Below, one piece after another: positions 34,472 through 42,345 of a stretch of DNA of 64,000 nt. This DNA comes from Streptomyces sp. NBC_00273. Its GTDB lineage: Bacteria; Actinomycetota; Actinomycetes; Streptomycetales; Streptomycetaceae. The DNA is taken from assembly GCF_036178145.1 (NCBI RefSeq), contig NZ_CP108067.1:3968001-4032000 (forward strand), given 5' to 3'. The notes beneath the pieces were generated by a model that saw only the letters and a list, made by a program, of their open reading frames with translations, made no database searches and had not been told where the DNA came from. The position numbers were made by a program, and so were the translations under genes. How positions within the stretch are numbered: position 1 is the stretch's first letter; each line of letters starts with the position of its first letter.

Positions 34472-36064
34472 ATGCCGACACACGCCTGGCGGGTCACCGC
34501 CGCCGCCACGCTCGCCGCCGGGCTGCTCGCCACGGCCGCCTGCTCGTCAGACGGCGACGGGAAGAAGACGACGGCCGACGGCACCCCGGAGGTCAAGCCG
34601 CTGAAATGGGGCGACTGCGAGGCCCCGACCGCCGCCCAGGGCGGTGGCCAGGCCCCGCCCAAGGACTGGCAGTGCGCCACCCTCGACGTCCCGCTCGACT
34701 ACGCGAAGCCCGAGGGCGAGACGATCCCGATCGCCTTGATCCGGGCCAAGGCGCGGGACCAGAAGAACCGGCTGGGCTCACTGGTCTTCAACTTCGGCGG
34801 CCCCGGCGGCTCGGGCATCAGTACGCTGCCGGGCGCCGCGAAGGAGTACGAGGCCCTGCGCGCCCGGTACGACCTGGTGAGCTTCGACCCGCGCGGGGTG
34901 GGCGGCAGCGATCCGGTCCTGTGCGAGAACGACAAGCAGTTGGACCAGTACTTCAGCGAGGACTCCTCCCCCGAGACCCCGGAGGAGGAGAAGGCCTTCG
35001 TCGAGAACATCCGCACGTACCAGGAGGCCTGCGAGAAGAACTCCGCCGCGCTGCTCCCCCGCGTCGGCACCGAGAACGCCGCCCGCGACCTGGACCGCAT
35101 CCGCCAGGCCCTCGGCGACGAGAAGCTGAACTACTTCGGCATCTCCTACGGCACCGAGCTCGGCGGGGTCTACGCCCACCTCTTCCCCAAGAACGTCGGC
35201 CGGGCCGTCTTCGACGCCGTCGTGGACCCCACCAAGACCGCCGAGCAGAGCGCCCTGGGACAGGCCAAGGGCTTCCAACTCGCGCTCGGCAACTTCGCCC
35301 AGGACTGCGTGGACCGCGGCGACGAGTGCCGGCTCCGGGGCAGCACGCCCAAGGAGATCGAGGCCGACATCATCAAGCTGCAGAAGGCGCTGGCCGCCAA
35401 GCCGATCCCGGGCATCGGGGACCGGATGCTCACCGAGACCCAGGCGACCAACGGCATCGCGCAGGCCCTGTACTCGAAGGAGCTGTGGCCGCTGCTGGAA
35501 CAGGGCCTCGACGAGGCGGAGGGCGGCCAGGGGCAGTTGCTGATGGCCCTGTCCGATGCGCTCAACGGCCGTGACCAGCAAGGGCGTTACAGCAACATCG
35601 GTGCAGCCAACACCGCCATCAACTGTGTGGACGACAAGGAGCGCTACACCCTGGAGCAGACGAAGGCCAAGCTGGCGGAGTTCCGTGCCGCCTCGCCGGT
35701 CTTCGGGGACCTCCTCGGCTGGGGCATGCTGACGTGCACCGGCTGGCCGGTCCCCGGCACTTGGGAGACCCCCGACGTCTCGGCGCCGGGCGCCGACCCG
35801 ATCCTGGTGATCGGCAACACCGGCGACCCGGCCACCCCGTACGAGGGCGCCCGCAACATGGTGGAGCGGCTCGGCCCGGGCGTGGGCGTGGAGCTCACCT
35901 ACAAGGGCGAGGGGCACGGCGCGTACAACAGCGGCGACCCGTGCGTGCAGAAGGCGGTCAACGGCTACCTGCTGGACGGGAAGACGCCGGCCGAGGGCAC
36001 CGTCTGCACCGCGGCTCCGAACCCGACGCCGCCGCCCGAGGCGCCGGAGTCGTCGGCCGCCTGA
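34472..36064 (+). CDS. secreted tripeptidyl-aminopeptidase-like lipoprotein (alpha/beta hydrolase)
   Basis: A 530-residue member of the Streptomyces Tap/SlpD/SlpE S33 hydrolase group. A Sec signal with a Cys at the end of LATAAC (residues ~1-24) suggests a lipoprotein, though -3 is Thr rather than Leu/Val. The oxyanion loop is NFGGPGGSG, the nucleophile sits in FGISYGTELGG (Ser ~225), the Asp in NTGDPATPYEG (~450) and the His in GEGHGAYNSG (~480). Family members cleave N-terminal tripeptides from secreted proteins. It is convergent with moeZ across a strong terminator. Confidence 0.9.
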   Translation: MPTHAWRVTAAATLAAGLLATAACSSDGDGKKTTADGTPEVKPLKWGDCEAPTAAQGGGQAPPKDWQCATLDVPLDYAKPEGETIPIALIRAKARDQKNRLGSLVFNFGGPGGSGISTLPGAAKEYEALRARYDLVSFDPRGVGGSDPVLCENDKQLDQYFSEDSSPETPEEEKAFVENIRTYQEACEKNSAALLPRVGTENAARDLDRIRQALGDEKLNYFGISYGTELGGVYAHLFPKNVGRAVFDAVVDPTKTAEQSALGQAKGFQLALGNFAQDCVDRGDECRLRGSTPKEIEADIIKLQKALAAKPIPGIGDRMLTETQATNGIAQALYSKELWPLLEQGLDEAEGGQGQLLMALSDALNGRDQQGRYSNIGAANTAINCVDDKERYTLEQTKAKLAEFRAASPVFGDLLGWGMLTCTGWPVPGTWETPDVSAPGADPILVIGNTGDPATPYEGARNMVERLGPGVGVELTYKGEGHGAYNSGDPCVQKAVNGYLLDGKTPAEGTVCTAAPNPTPPPEAPESSAA

Positions 36065-36084
36065 TCCGGTCCGCGGGACGAACG

Positions 36085-36126
36085 CCGGAGGGGCCGTACC
36101 CCGATCGCGGGATACGGCCCCTCCGG
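36085..36126. terminator. bidirectional terminator between the Tap-like gene and moeZ
   Basis: CCGGAGGGGCCGTA (36085-36098) pairs perfectly with TACGGCCCCTCCGG (36113-36126) around a 14-base loop between convergent genes. Confidence 0.85.
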
Positions 36127-36146
36127 GCCACTGCTGATGGACCGGT

Positions 36147-37325
36147 CTAGTAGACCGGCTTCTCGGGCTCGATCTGGTGGACCCAGCCGATCACGCCGCC
36201 GCCGACGTGCACCGCGTCCGCGAAGCCCGCGGACTTCAGGACCGCGAGGACTTCCGCACTGCGGACACCCGTCTTGCAGTGCAGGACGATGCGCTTGTCC
36301 TGCGGCAGGTCCTGGAGGGCGGTGCCCATCAGGAACTCGCCCTTGGGGATCAGCTTCGCGCCGGGGATCGAGACGATCTCGTACTCGTTGACCTCGCGGA
36401 CGTCGATGATCTCGATGGGCTCGTCGGTGTCGATCCACTCCTTGAGCTGCTTGGGAGTGATCGTCGAACCGGCGGCCGCCTCCTGGGCCTCCTCCGACAC
36501 GACGCCGCAGAAGGCCTCGTAGTCGATGAGCTCGGTGACGGTCGCGTTCGGACCGCAGACCGCGCAGTCGGGGTCCTTGCGGACCTTGACCTGGCGGTAC
36601 TGCATCTCCAGGGCGTCGTAGATCATCAGGCGGCCGACCAGCGGCTCGCCGACACCCGTGAGGACCTTGATGGCCTCGGTGACCTGGATCGACCCGATGG
36701 ACGCGCAGAGCACGCCCAGCACGCCGCCCTCGGCGCAGCTCGGGACCATGCCCGGCGGCGGGGGCTCCGGGTAGAGGCAGCGGTAGCAGGGGCCGTGCTC
36801 GGACCAGAAGACCGAGGCCTGGCCGTCGAAGCGGTAGATCGAGCCCCACACGTACGGCTTGTTCAGCAGCACGCAGGCGTCGTTCACCAGGTAGCGCGTG
36901 GCGAAGTTGTCCGTGCCGTCGACGATGAGGTCGTACTGGCTGAAGATCTCCATCACGTTCTCGGCTTCGAGCCGCTCTTCGTGAAGGACCACGTTCACGT
37001 ACGGGTTGATGCCCAGCACGCTGTCGCGGGCCGACTCGGCCTTGGAACGGCCGATGTCCGCCTGGCTGTGGATGATCTGGCGCTGCAGGTTCGACTCGTC
37101 GACCTCGTCGAACTCCACGATGCCCAGCGTGCCGACGCCGGCCGCGGCCAGGTACATGAGGGCGGGCGAACCGAGACCGCCGGCACCCACGGCCAGCACC
37201 TTGGCGTTCTTCAGGCGCTTCTGGCCGTCCATCCCGACGTCCGGGATGATCAGGTGCCGCGAATACCGACGGACCTCGTCAACGGTGAGCTCAGCTGCTG
37301 GCTCGACCAGCGGTGGCAGCGACAC
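36147..37325 (-). CDS. moeZ: adenylyltransferase/sulfurtransferase MoeZ
   Basis: A 392-residue two-domain protein. Residues ~15-255 are a MoeB/ThiF E1-like domain: VGAGGLGSPALMYLAAAGVG is the ATP-binding loop, with two CxxC zinc pairs (CYRC, CAVC). Residues ~290-392 are a rhodanese with catalytic Cys in LHCKTGVRSAE. It activates small ubiquitin-like proteins and gives them sulfur for molybdopterin, thiamin or cysteine-type pathways. The GTG at 37325 is chosen because GGAG sits five bases upstream; the GTG two codons earlier overlaps that site. A SigR-type promoter lies about 60 bases upstream. Confidence 0.96.
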   Translation of the reverse strand: MSLPPLVEPAAELTVDEVRRYSRHLIIPDVGMDGQKRLKNAKVLAVGAGGLGSPALMYLAAAGVGTLGIVEFDEVDESNLQRQIIHSQADIGRSKAESARDSVLGINPYVNVVLHEERLEAENVMEIFSQYDLIVDGTDNFATRYLVNDACVLLNKPYVWGSIYRFDGQASVFWSEHGPCYRCLYPEPPPPGMVPSCAEGGVLGVLCASIGSIQVTEAIKVLTGVGEPLVGRLMIYDALEMQYRQVKVRKDPDCAVCGPNATVTELIDYEAFCGVVSEEAQEAAAGSTITPKQLKEWIDTDEPIEIIDVREVNEYEIVSIPGAKLIPKGEFLMGTALQDLPQDKRIVLHCKTGVRSAEVLAVLKSAGFADAVHVGGGVIGWVHQIEPEKPVY

Positions 37326-37390
37326 GGGCACTCCGAAGATGGGAGCATCCCCGCAGGTGCAGGGAGCAAACTGATGGTTGTTCTCCCAGT

Positions 37391-37416
37391 AACACTGCCA
37401 CGCCCGTCTTCATTCC
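37391..37416 (-). promoter_or_regulatory. SigR-type promoter for moeZ
   Basis: On the minus strand GGAAT (37416-37412), an 18-base spacer and GTT (37393-37391) fit the SigR consensus exactly. The -35 overlaps the stop of the spherulin-like gene, so moeZ can be read independently of the genes upstream. Confidence 0.75.
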
Positions 37417-38165
37417 AAGACACCTGTCCCGACCCTTGAGACGATTTCGTCCCAGTACGCGGGCATGGAGGCCCAGGGGTCGCTGCCGCGCGTCCCGAGC
37501 CGGTCGGTGAACCAGATCGTGCCCGCCCCCTGCCAGCGGGCGATCCTCATCGCCTCCTCCAGATGCGCCCGCGGCACCCCGTGGACGAGGTGGCAGAAGC
37601 GCTCCGCCGGATGGTCCGCGGTCCACTCGGCCACCTGCGACCAGCGGTAGTCGGACCAGGCCCCGGAGAAGGTGACCAGCTGGTCGGCGGCTTCCGCATA
37701 GCCCTCGTACGGGTGCGTGCCGTGCCCGAGCACGATCCGCAGGTCCTCGCCGAGGCCCCGCAGGGTGTCCACGACCCGGCTCACCGAGGCGAACTCCGCC
37801 TTGCCGGCCGGGGTCCCGGCCAGGTAGAAGCCGCCGACCCCGTACCAGTCGCGGAAGCGGTGGGCATCGGAGACCAGCTCCCCGAAGGACCGTGCTCCGT
37901 CTCTCATCGCGAGATGCCCGAGGATCATGCCGCCCGCGCGGCGCAGCTTCGCGGCCGCTTCCGTGCAGTGCGGATCGGGCCGCCCGCCCGGGCCGTCCGC
38001 CACGTTCAGCACGGCCCAGTGCAGCGGGGTGCCGGGGCGGGTCAGCTCGGCCCACTCGACGGGGGCGAGCAGCGGGTGCGCGTAGCCGGGGATGCCGAGG
38101 CCGAGGCGGCCGGCCCCGGTCGCGGCGGCGGTCACGGCCCCGGGCGGCGTCGTCAGATGCGGCAC
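37410..38165 (-). CDS. spherulin-4/GH135-like protein
   Basis: A 251-residue TIM-barrel-like protein of the spherulation-specific family 4 (GH135/Sph3-like). Landmarks: LGIPGYAHPLLAPVEWAELT, LHWAVLNVADGPGGRPDPH and DAHRFRDWYGVGGFYLAG. Fungal members with this fold cleave alpha-1,4-galactosamine polymers. Two points are odd: no signal peptide is seen, and the acidic residue expected after GxF reads GGFYLAG, so catalysis may be lost. It overlaps the epimerase stop by 13 bases and ends the four-gene set. The GTG start at 38165 has no strong site. Confidence 0.8.
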   Translation of the reverse strand: MPHLTTPPGAVTAAATGAGRLGLGIPGYAHPLLAPVEWAELTRPGTPLHWAVLNVADGPGGRPDPHCTEAAAKLRRAGGMILGHLAMRDGARSFGELVSDAHRFRDWYGVGGFYLAGTPAGKAEFASVSRVVDTLRGLGEDLRIVLGHGTHPYEGYAEAADQLVTFSGAWSDYRWSQVAEWTADHPAERFCHLVHGVPRAHLEEAMRIARWQGAGTIWFTDRLGTRGSDPWASMPAYWDEIVSRVGTGVLE

Positions 38166-39163
38166 GCCGCCTCCATCCAGATGTCCGCGAGTGATTCCTC
38201 CAGGTTGATCCGGGGCCGCCAGCCGAGCCGGTCGCGTGCCGTACGGACATCCGCCTGCTGCCAGGCCCCGCAGCCGTCCGGGTAGGGGGCCTGCTGGGGG
38301 GCCGCGGCAGTCATCTGCTCGGTGGTGGCCTCGGAGCGGGGCGAGCCGATGGCGGCGAGTCCGGCCGGGCGGCCGGGGTACCCGTGCCCCTGCTGGGGTC
38401 CGCCGTGCGGGACGTCCAACTCGTGCAGGGCGCCCCCGTACCCGGCGACCCGGGCGAGGACCGCGGCCGCGTCGCGCAGCCGGACCGCGCGGCCGGTGCC
38501 GATGTTGACCACGCCCTGGGCGGCGGACAGCGAGGCGGCGTGCACGGCCCGCGCCACGTCCCGTACGTCCACGAAGTCGCGCTGCACGCCGAGCCCGCTG
38601 AGCTTCAGCTCGCCGTCGCCCGCCTGCATCGCGCGGCGCATGGCCTCGGCGAGCCGGCCGAGCGGGGATCCGGCGGGGGTGCCGGGGCCGACGGGCGAGA
38701 AGATCCGCAGGACGACGGCGTCGAGTCCGGAGCCCAGGACCAGCTCGGTGGCGGCCAGTTTGCTCACCCCGTACGGTCCACCGGGTCTCGGGACGGCGTC
38801 CTCGGCCGTGGACGATCCGGGCTGACTGGGCCCGTACTCGGCGGCGCAGCCGAGCTGCACCAGCCGGGCCCCGCAGCCGCTGCGGCGCAGCGACTCGCAG
38901 ATCGTCGCGACGGCGACGGTGTTGTGCCGGGTGAGTTCCCGGGCCCCGCCCCGGGTCGCTCCGGCGCAGTTGATGACGACGCCCGGGTGGACGGCGTCGA
39001 GGAAGCGGGTGAGCGCGCCGGGGCTGCCGGTGGCGAGGTCGAAGCGGACGTCGGCGTCGTCGCCGCGGCCGAGCGCGGTGAGCTGGACGGCGGGGTCGGC
39101 GAGCAGCCGGTCGGCGACGTAGCGGCCGAGGTATCCGTTGGCTCCGATCAGCAGCACCCTCAT
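38153..39163 (-). CDS. NAD-dependent nucleotide-sugar epimerase/dehydratase-like protein
   Basis: A 336-residue extended SDR. The cofactor motif LLIGANGYLGRYV is at the N-terminus and the catalytic YGVSK (YxxxK) is near residue 133, with a downstream VLRIFSPVGPG that is usual in sugar epimerases. Substrates of this class are NDP-sugars. It lies between the membrane protein (136-bp gap) and the spherulin-like gene (13-bp overlap), which suggests supply of sugar for the PelF-like enzyme. The ATG at 39163 has only a weak site. Confidence 0.87.
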   Translation of the reverse strand: MRVLLIGANGYLGRYVADRLLADPAVQLTALGRGDDADVRFDLATGSPGALTRFLDAVHPGVVINCAGATRGGARELTRHNTVAVATICESLRRSGCGARLVQLGCAAEYGPSQPGSSTAEDAVPRPGGPYGVSKLAATELVLGSGLDAVVLRIFSPVGPGTPAGSPLGRLAEAMRRAMQAGDGELKLSGLGVQRDFVDVRDVARAVHAASLSAAQGVVNIGTGRAVRLRDAAAVLARVAGYGGALHELDVPHGGPQQGHGYPGRPAGLAAIGSPRSEATTEQMTAAAPQQAPYPDGCGAWQQADVRTARDRLGWRPRINLEESLADIWMEAACRI

Positions 39164-39298
39164 CGCGTGACCCCCTGATTGGTTGGCTGGCCGGTCATGT
39201 CTGTGTCTCCTTGCGGACGGACGGACGGATGGGTGGGGCGGGGTACGGGTAGAGCGCTTCGGCGTCGGCTCCGAAGGTCTGGGGACGTCCCGGGGACG

Positions 39299-40477
39299 TC
39301 AGGGCCGCGCATGTGCGGAGGCGCGGGCCAGGGCGAGCACGGCGTGTACGAGGAGTCCGGCCGCGGCGGCGAGGGGCGCCGCCGGGACGGGGACCAGGGC
39401 GAGGGCGAGGGCCGCGCCGACGGGCGCGCGGTGGGCTCCGTGCCGCAGCAGGAGCCGGGTCAGGAAGAGCAGCAGGGCGAGGGGCACGGCCACCGGGAGC
39501 GGCGTTCCGGCGAGCACGGCGGCCGCGGCGGCGGCCCCGGTGAACAGGGCGACGGCCGCCAGCAGGAGCGGACGCGCCCGGTCCGTGAAGTCCTCCAGGG
39601 TGCGGCTCCCGTCGAGCCGGGCCCGCGCCCCGGCGGCGAAGGCGACGGCGACCAGGTGCCCGGGGACGACGGCCAGCGCGAGGCCGACGGCGAGGGCGGT
39701 GCCGTGCCGGTACACGGCCCAACCGGCGACGGCCGCGGCCAACACGTGCGCTACGTAGGGGAAGCGGCCCCCGCCGGGCCGCCCCGGCCACACCAGGGCG
39801 GTGGCGACGGCGACCACCGCGGCGGCCCCGGCCCACGCCTGCCCGGCAGCGGCCGCGGCGCAGGCGAGGGCGGCGGGCAGCAGCGCGTAGCCGAAGCCGC
39901 GGAACGCAGCGGGGCCCGCCGGGACCAGGGCCGGCGCGGCGGCGGCGACCTCCTCGTGGGGGCTGCGCGCGTACAGCTCCTCGGCGAGCGAGAAGACGTC
40001 CCGGTGCCGGAACCGTGCGGCGGTGCGGTCGGTGATGCCGTGGGCTTCCAGCCCGGCGGCGATCTCCAGCGGGTCCACGGCGCGCTCGCACAGCTCCCGG
40101 TGCCGGTGCAGCAGGGCCTTGACGGGATCCCCGCCGGCCCGGCGCCGAGCCGGCCCCGCGGCCGGTCCGCCGCCCCGGCCGCCGGGCCCCTCCCTTTCGG
40201 CTTCGCCATGGCCACTCCCAGCCTCGCCGGGGGCAAATCCAGCCTCGCCAGGGGGCACCTCCCAGCGGTAGCTGGGGGAGTTTGAGGCGCGGGGGTCCGG
40301 GGGCAGCGCTCCCGGTAACGGCGCCGCGCCGGACCGTGCACCGGAGGGCGGCACCGCACCTGCGGCACCGCTGCCGGGGCTCCGCCCCGGACCCCGCGCC
40401 TCAAACGCCGGCGGGGCCGAAGGTACGGGCAGGGCTGAATGTGGCGGGGCCGCGATCTCGGGGTCGATGGTGGTCAT
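39299..40477 (-). CDS. polytopic membrane protein of the PelF-like set
   Basis: A 392-residue protein. The ATG at 40477 overlaps the glycosyltransferase stop as ATGA, so it is translationally coupled to it. Residues ~120-170 form a soluble helical part (VKALLHRHRELCERAVDPLE, then RFRHRDVFSLAEEL). From ~185 onward about seven to nine Ala/Leu/Val-rich membrane helices fill the protein. Residues ~10-115 are Pro/Gly/Ala-rich and coded by dispersed repeats, probably a later insertion. No family is recognised; as partner of a PelF-like enzyme it could be an export or anchoring component. Confidence 0.78.
   Translation of the reverse strand: MTTIDPEIAAPPHSALPVPSAPPAFEARGPGRSPGSGAAGAVPPSGARSGAAPLPGALPPDPRASNSPSYRWEVPPGEAGFAPGEAGSGHGEAEREGPGGRGGGPAAGPARRRAGGDPVKALLHRHRELCERAVDPLEIAAGLEAHGITDRTAARFRHRDVFSLAEELYARSPHEEVAAAAPALVPAGPAAFRGFGYALLPAALACAAAAAGQAWAGAAAVVAVATALVWPGRPGGGRFPYVAHVLAAAVAGWAVYRHGTALAVGLALAVVPGHLVAVAFAAGARARLDGSRTLEDFTDRARPLLLAAVALFTGAAAAAAVLAGTPLPVAVPLALLLFLTRLLLRHGAHRAPVGAALALALVPVPAAPLAAAAGLLVHAVLALARASAHARP
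40253..40282. repeat. GGGGGCACCTCCC palindromic element inside a gene
   Basis: GGGGGCACCTCCCAGCGGTA followed by GCTGGGGGAG folds into a hairpin. A relative lies at 47.91-47.94 kb. It is read in frame in the membrane protein. Confidence 0.65.
40283..40330. repeat. dispersed GC-rich element, plus orientation
   Basis: TTTGAGGCGCGGGGGTCC and a GGGGGCAGCGCTCCC palindrome, in the same orientation as the copy at 43.2 kb, lie in the membrane-protein gene. Confidence 0.6.
40374..40419 (-). repeat. dispersed GC-rich element, 46-bp copy A
   Basis: This 46-bp segment is the exact reverse complement of 43159-43204. Its core reads GCCTCAAACGCCGGCGGGG on the plus strand. It lies near the 5' end of the membrane-protein gene and is read in frame. 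Confidence 0.85.
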
Positions 40478-42102
40478 ACGGCGGCCTCCGGGGACGGCTC
40501 CGGGGCGGGAGCCCACGTCGGGCTGGTCCAGTGACCGGGCACCCGGGCCTCCGGGGGCCGGGCGAAGGGGATCTCGTCGTCCGGCCGCGCGGAGCCCTTG
40601 GCCAGCAACCGCAGGTAGATCTCCTGGAAGGCGGCCACGTTCTGCTCGACGGTGAAGAGCTCCAGGGCCCGCGCCCGGCCGGCGGCGCCGAGCCGCTGCG
40701 CCCGCTCGGGGTCCTGCAGCAGGGACAGGCAGGCTTCGGCGAGCGCCCGCGGATTGCGCGGCGGGACGACGAGCCCGGTGCCCCCGATGACCTCGCAGAC
40801 CGCGCCCACGTCGGTGGAGACGGTGGCGCGCCCGCAGAGCATCGCCTCGGCGAGGGTGACCGGGAAGCCCTCGATCACGGAGGACAGGACGACGACGCGC
40901 CCGGCGCCGTACGCCTCGGCCGCGGTGGGGACTTCGGGTCCGCCGATCTCCTCGAAGGTGACCGGGTTCTCCCCGACCGTGACCGAGTCGACGGCCTCGT
41001 CGGGGAAGAGCTGGGCGGCCAAGGAGCGGCAGTCGGCGAGGTAGTCCGGGACCGTGGCCGTGGCGAAGATCCGCAGCCGGGTGCCGGGCGCGGCGCGGCG
41101 GACCTCGGCGAAGGCGTGCAGCAGGGCGATGAGGTCCTTGGCGGGCTCCATCCGGCCGACCCACACCAGGGTGTCGGGGTCCCCGAGGTCAGCGGCCTCG
41201 CCGACGGTGGCGAATCGGTCCGCCTCCATCCCCGGGTAGACGGTCCGCAGGCGCTCCCGGGTGGCCCCGCACCGCTCCTGCCAGCGCCGGGCGTGCGCGT
41301 TCCCGGGGGTCAGGAAGTCGGCCCGGGCGTAGATCTCGGTGGCCAGTCGTAGCTGGAAGGCCGCGAGCAGGGCCCGTACGGCGGGACGGGTCTCCGGCCC
41401 GCCGCGGGTGTCGAGCTGGGCCAGGTAGTGGGCCCGGAGCTGGACCCCGTACTCGGTGACCAGCAGCGGGACCCCGAAGAAGCGTTTGGCCAGGAGTCCG
41501 GGGAGCGCGGCCACGCCGCCCGCGGCCGCGTGACAGATGTCGACCTCGCCGAGACTGCCCCCGGCCTGGCCGTTCTCCCCGTACCAGCCCAGGGACAACG
41601 GCCTTAGCATGACTTCCAGTTCGTCCACGAACTCCAGCAGGTCGGCCACCTGCGCGGCCCGTACGGTGCGTGCGGTGCCCGGCGCCCGGCAGGCGGACTC
41701 CAGGGCCCGCACCGCGGACTCGGAGCGCAGGGCCGCGTACATCCCGCCCTGTTCGCGGGCGAGTCCGGCGAGCCCGTACAGCCCGGTCGCGAAGGGCTGC
41801 TCCGCACCGGCGCAGATCCCGTGGACCAGCTCCTCGAAGCAGTCCACGAACCGTCGGCGCTCCCGCCGGGAGTAGGTCCGCCCGTCGTCGGCGGGGGCCC
41901 ACAGAGGGGCCGTCCGGACCCGGGTGACGTGCTCGGGCAGTGGCACCCGGGCGCGTTCCTGCTCGGCGCTGCGGCTCAGTGCGTAGATCTCGAACTCGTG
42001 CTGCGGGAGACCGCGCACGAGCCGGTCGCACCACAGCCTCGCCTCTCCCGTCGCATACGGATAACCACCTTCGGTGAGCAGTCCGATCCGCACGAGTCGC
42101 AC
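40474..42102 (-). CDS. PelF-like GT4 glycosyltransferase (DUF3492)
   Basis: A 542-residue glycosyltransferase. The N-terminus (VRIGLLTEGGYPYATGEARL) is the DUF3492 domain that marks PelF, the cytoplasmic polymerising enzyme of Pel polysaccharide. The C-terminal GT4 half shows LVWVGRMEPAKDLIALLHAF and SSVIEGFPVTLAEAMLCGRA, where the EGFP..LAEAM stretch binds the nucleotide sugar. Usual PelF length is about 500. It starts the set PelF-like / membrane protein / epimerase / GH135-like. The GTG at 42102 has GGGAGA six bases upstream. The donor sugar is unknown; UDP-GlcNAc or UDP-GalNAc would be usual. Confidence 0.9.
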   Translation of the reverse strand: MRLVRIGLLTEGGYPYATGEARLWCDRLVRGLPQHEFEIYALSRSAEQERARVPLPEHVTRVRTAPLWAPADDGRTYSRRERRRFVDCFEELVHGICAGAEQPFATGLYGLAGLAREQGGMYAALRSESAVRALESACRAPGTARTVRAAQVADLLEFVDELEVMLRPLSLGWYGENGQAGGSLGEVDICHAAAGGVAALPGLLAKRFFGVPLLVTEYGVQLRAHYLAQLDTRGGPETRPAVRALLAAFQLRLATEIYARADFLTPGNAHARRWQERCGATRERLRTVYPGMEADRFATVGEAADLGDPDTLVWVGRMEPAKDLIALLHAFAEVRRAAPGTRLRIFATATVPDYLADCRSLAAQLFPDEAVDSVTVGENPVTFEEIGGPEVPTAAEAYGAGRVVVLSSVIEGFPVTLAEAMLCGRATVSTDVGAVCEVIGGTGLVVPPRNPRALAEACLSLLQDPERAQRLGAAGRARALELFTVEQNVAAFQEIYLRLLAKGSARPDDEIPFARPPEARVPGHWTSPTWAPAPEPSPEAAV

Positions 42103-42177
42103 CCCCGATCTCCCGTTCAGGCGGTCGCCGTTCGGTCAGGCGACCCGCTGCGGGAGAACTCAAGCGGATATGCCGAA

Positions 42178-42205
42178 GGCGCGACGGACGGTTGTCCGTC
42201 GCGCC
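42178..42205. terminator. terminator of the ABC transporter operon
   Basis: A perfect 12-bp stem, GGCGCGACGGAC with GTCCGTCGCGCC around a GGTT loop, lies between the ABC ATPase stop (42346) and the PelF-like start (42102). The rest of the 42103-42345 spacer has no recognised promoter. Confidence 0.75.
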
Positions 42206-42345
42206 ACCGGAAGGGGTGAAGAGTCGTAACTTTCCCGTACGGTTCGCGTTCGAGCACGCTAGAAGTACAGCCTCGGCACCGGCCCGGGCCGGACCGCTTC
42301 CCGGACCTTTCCCGGGTCCGCCGCCGGCCGGCACCCGGCACCCGA

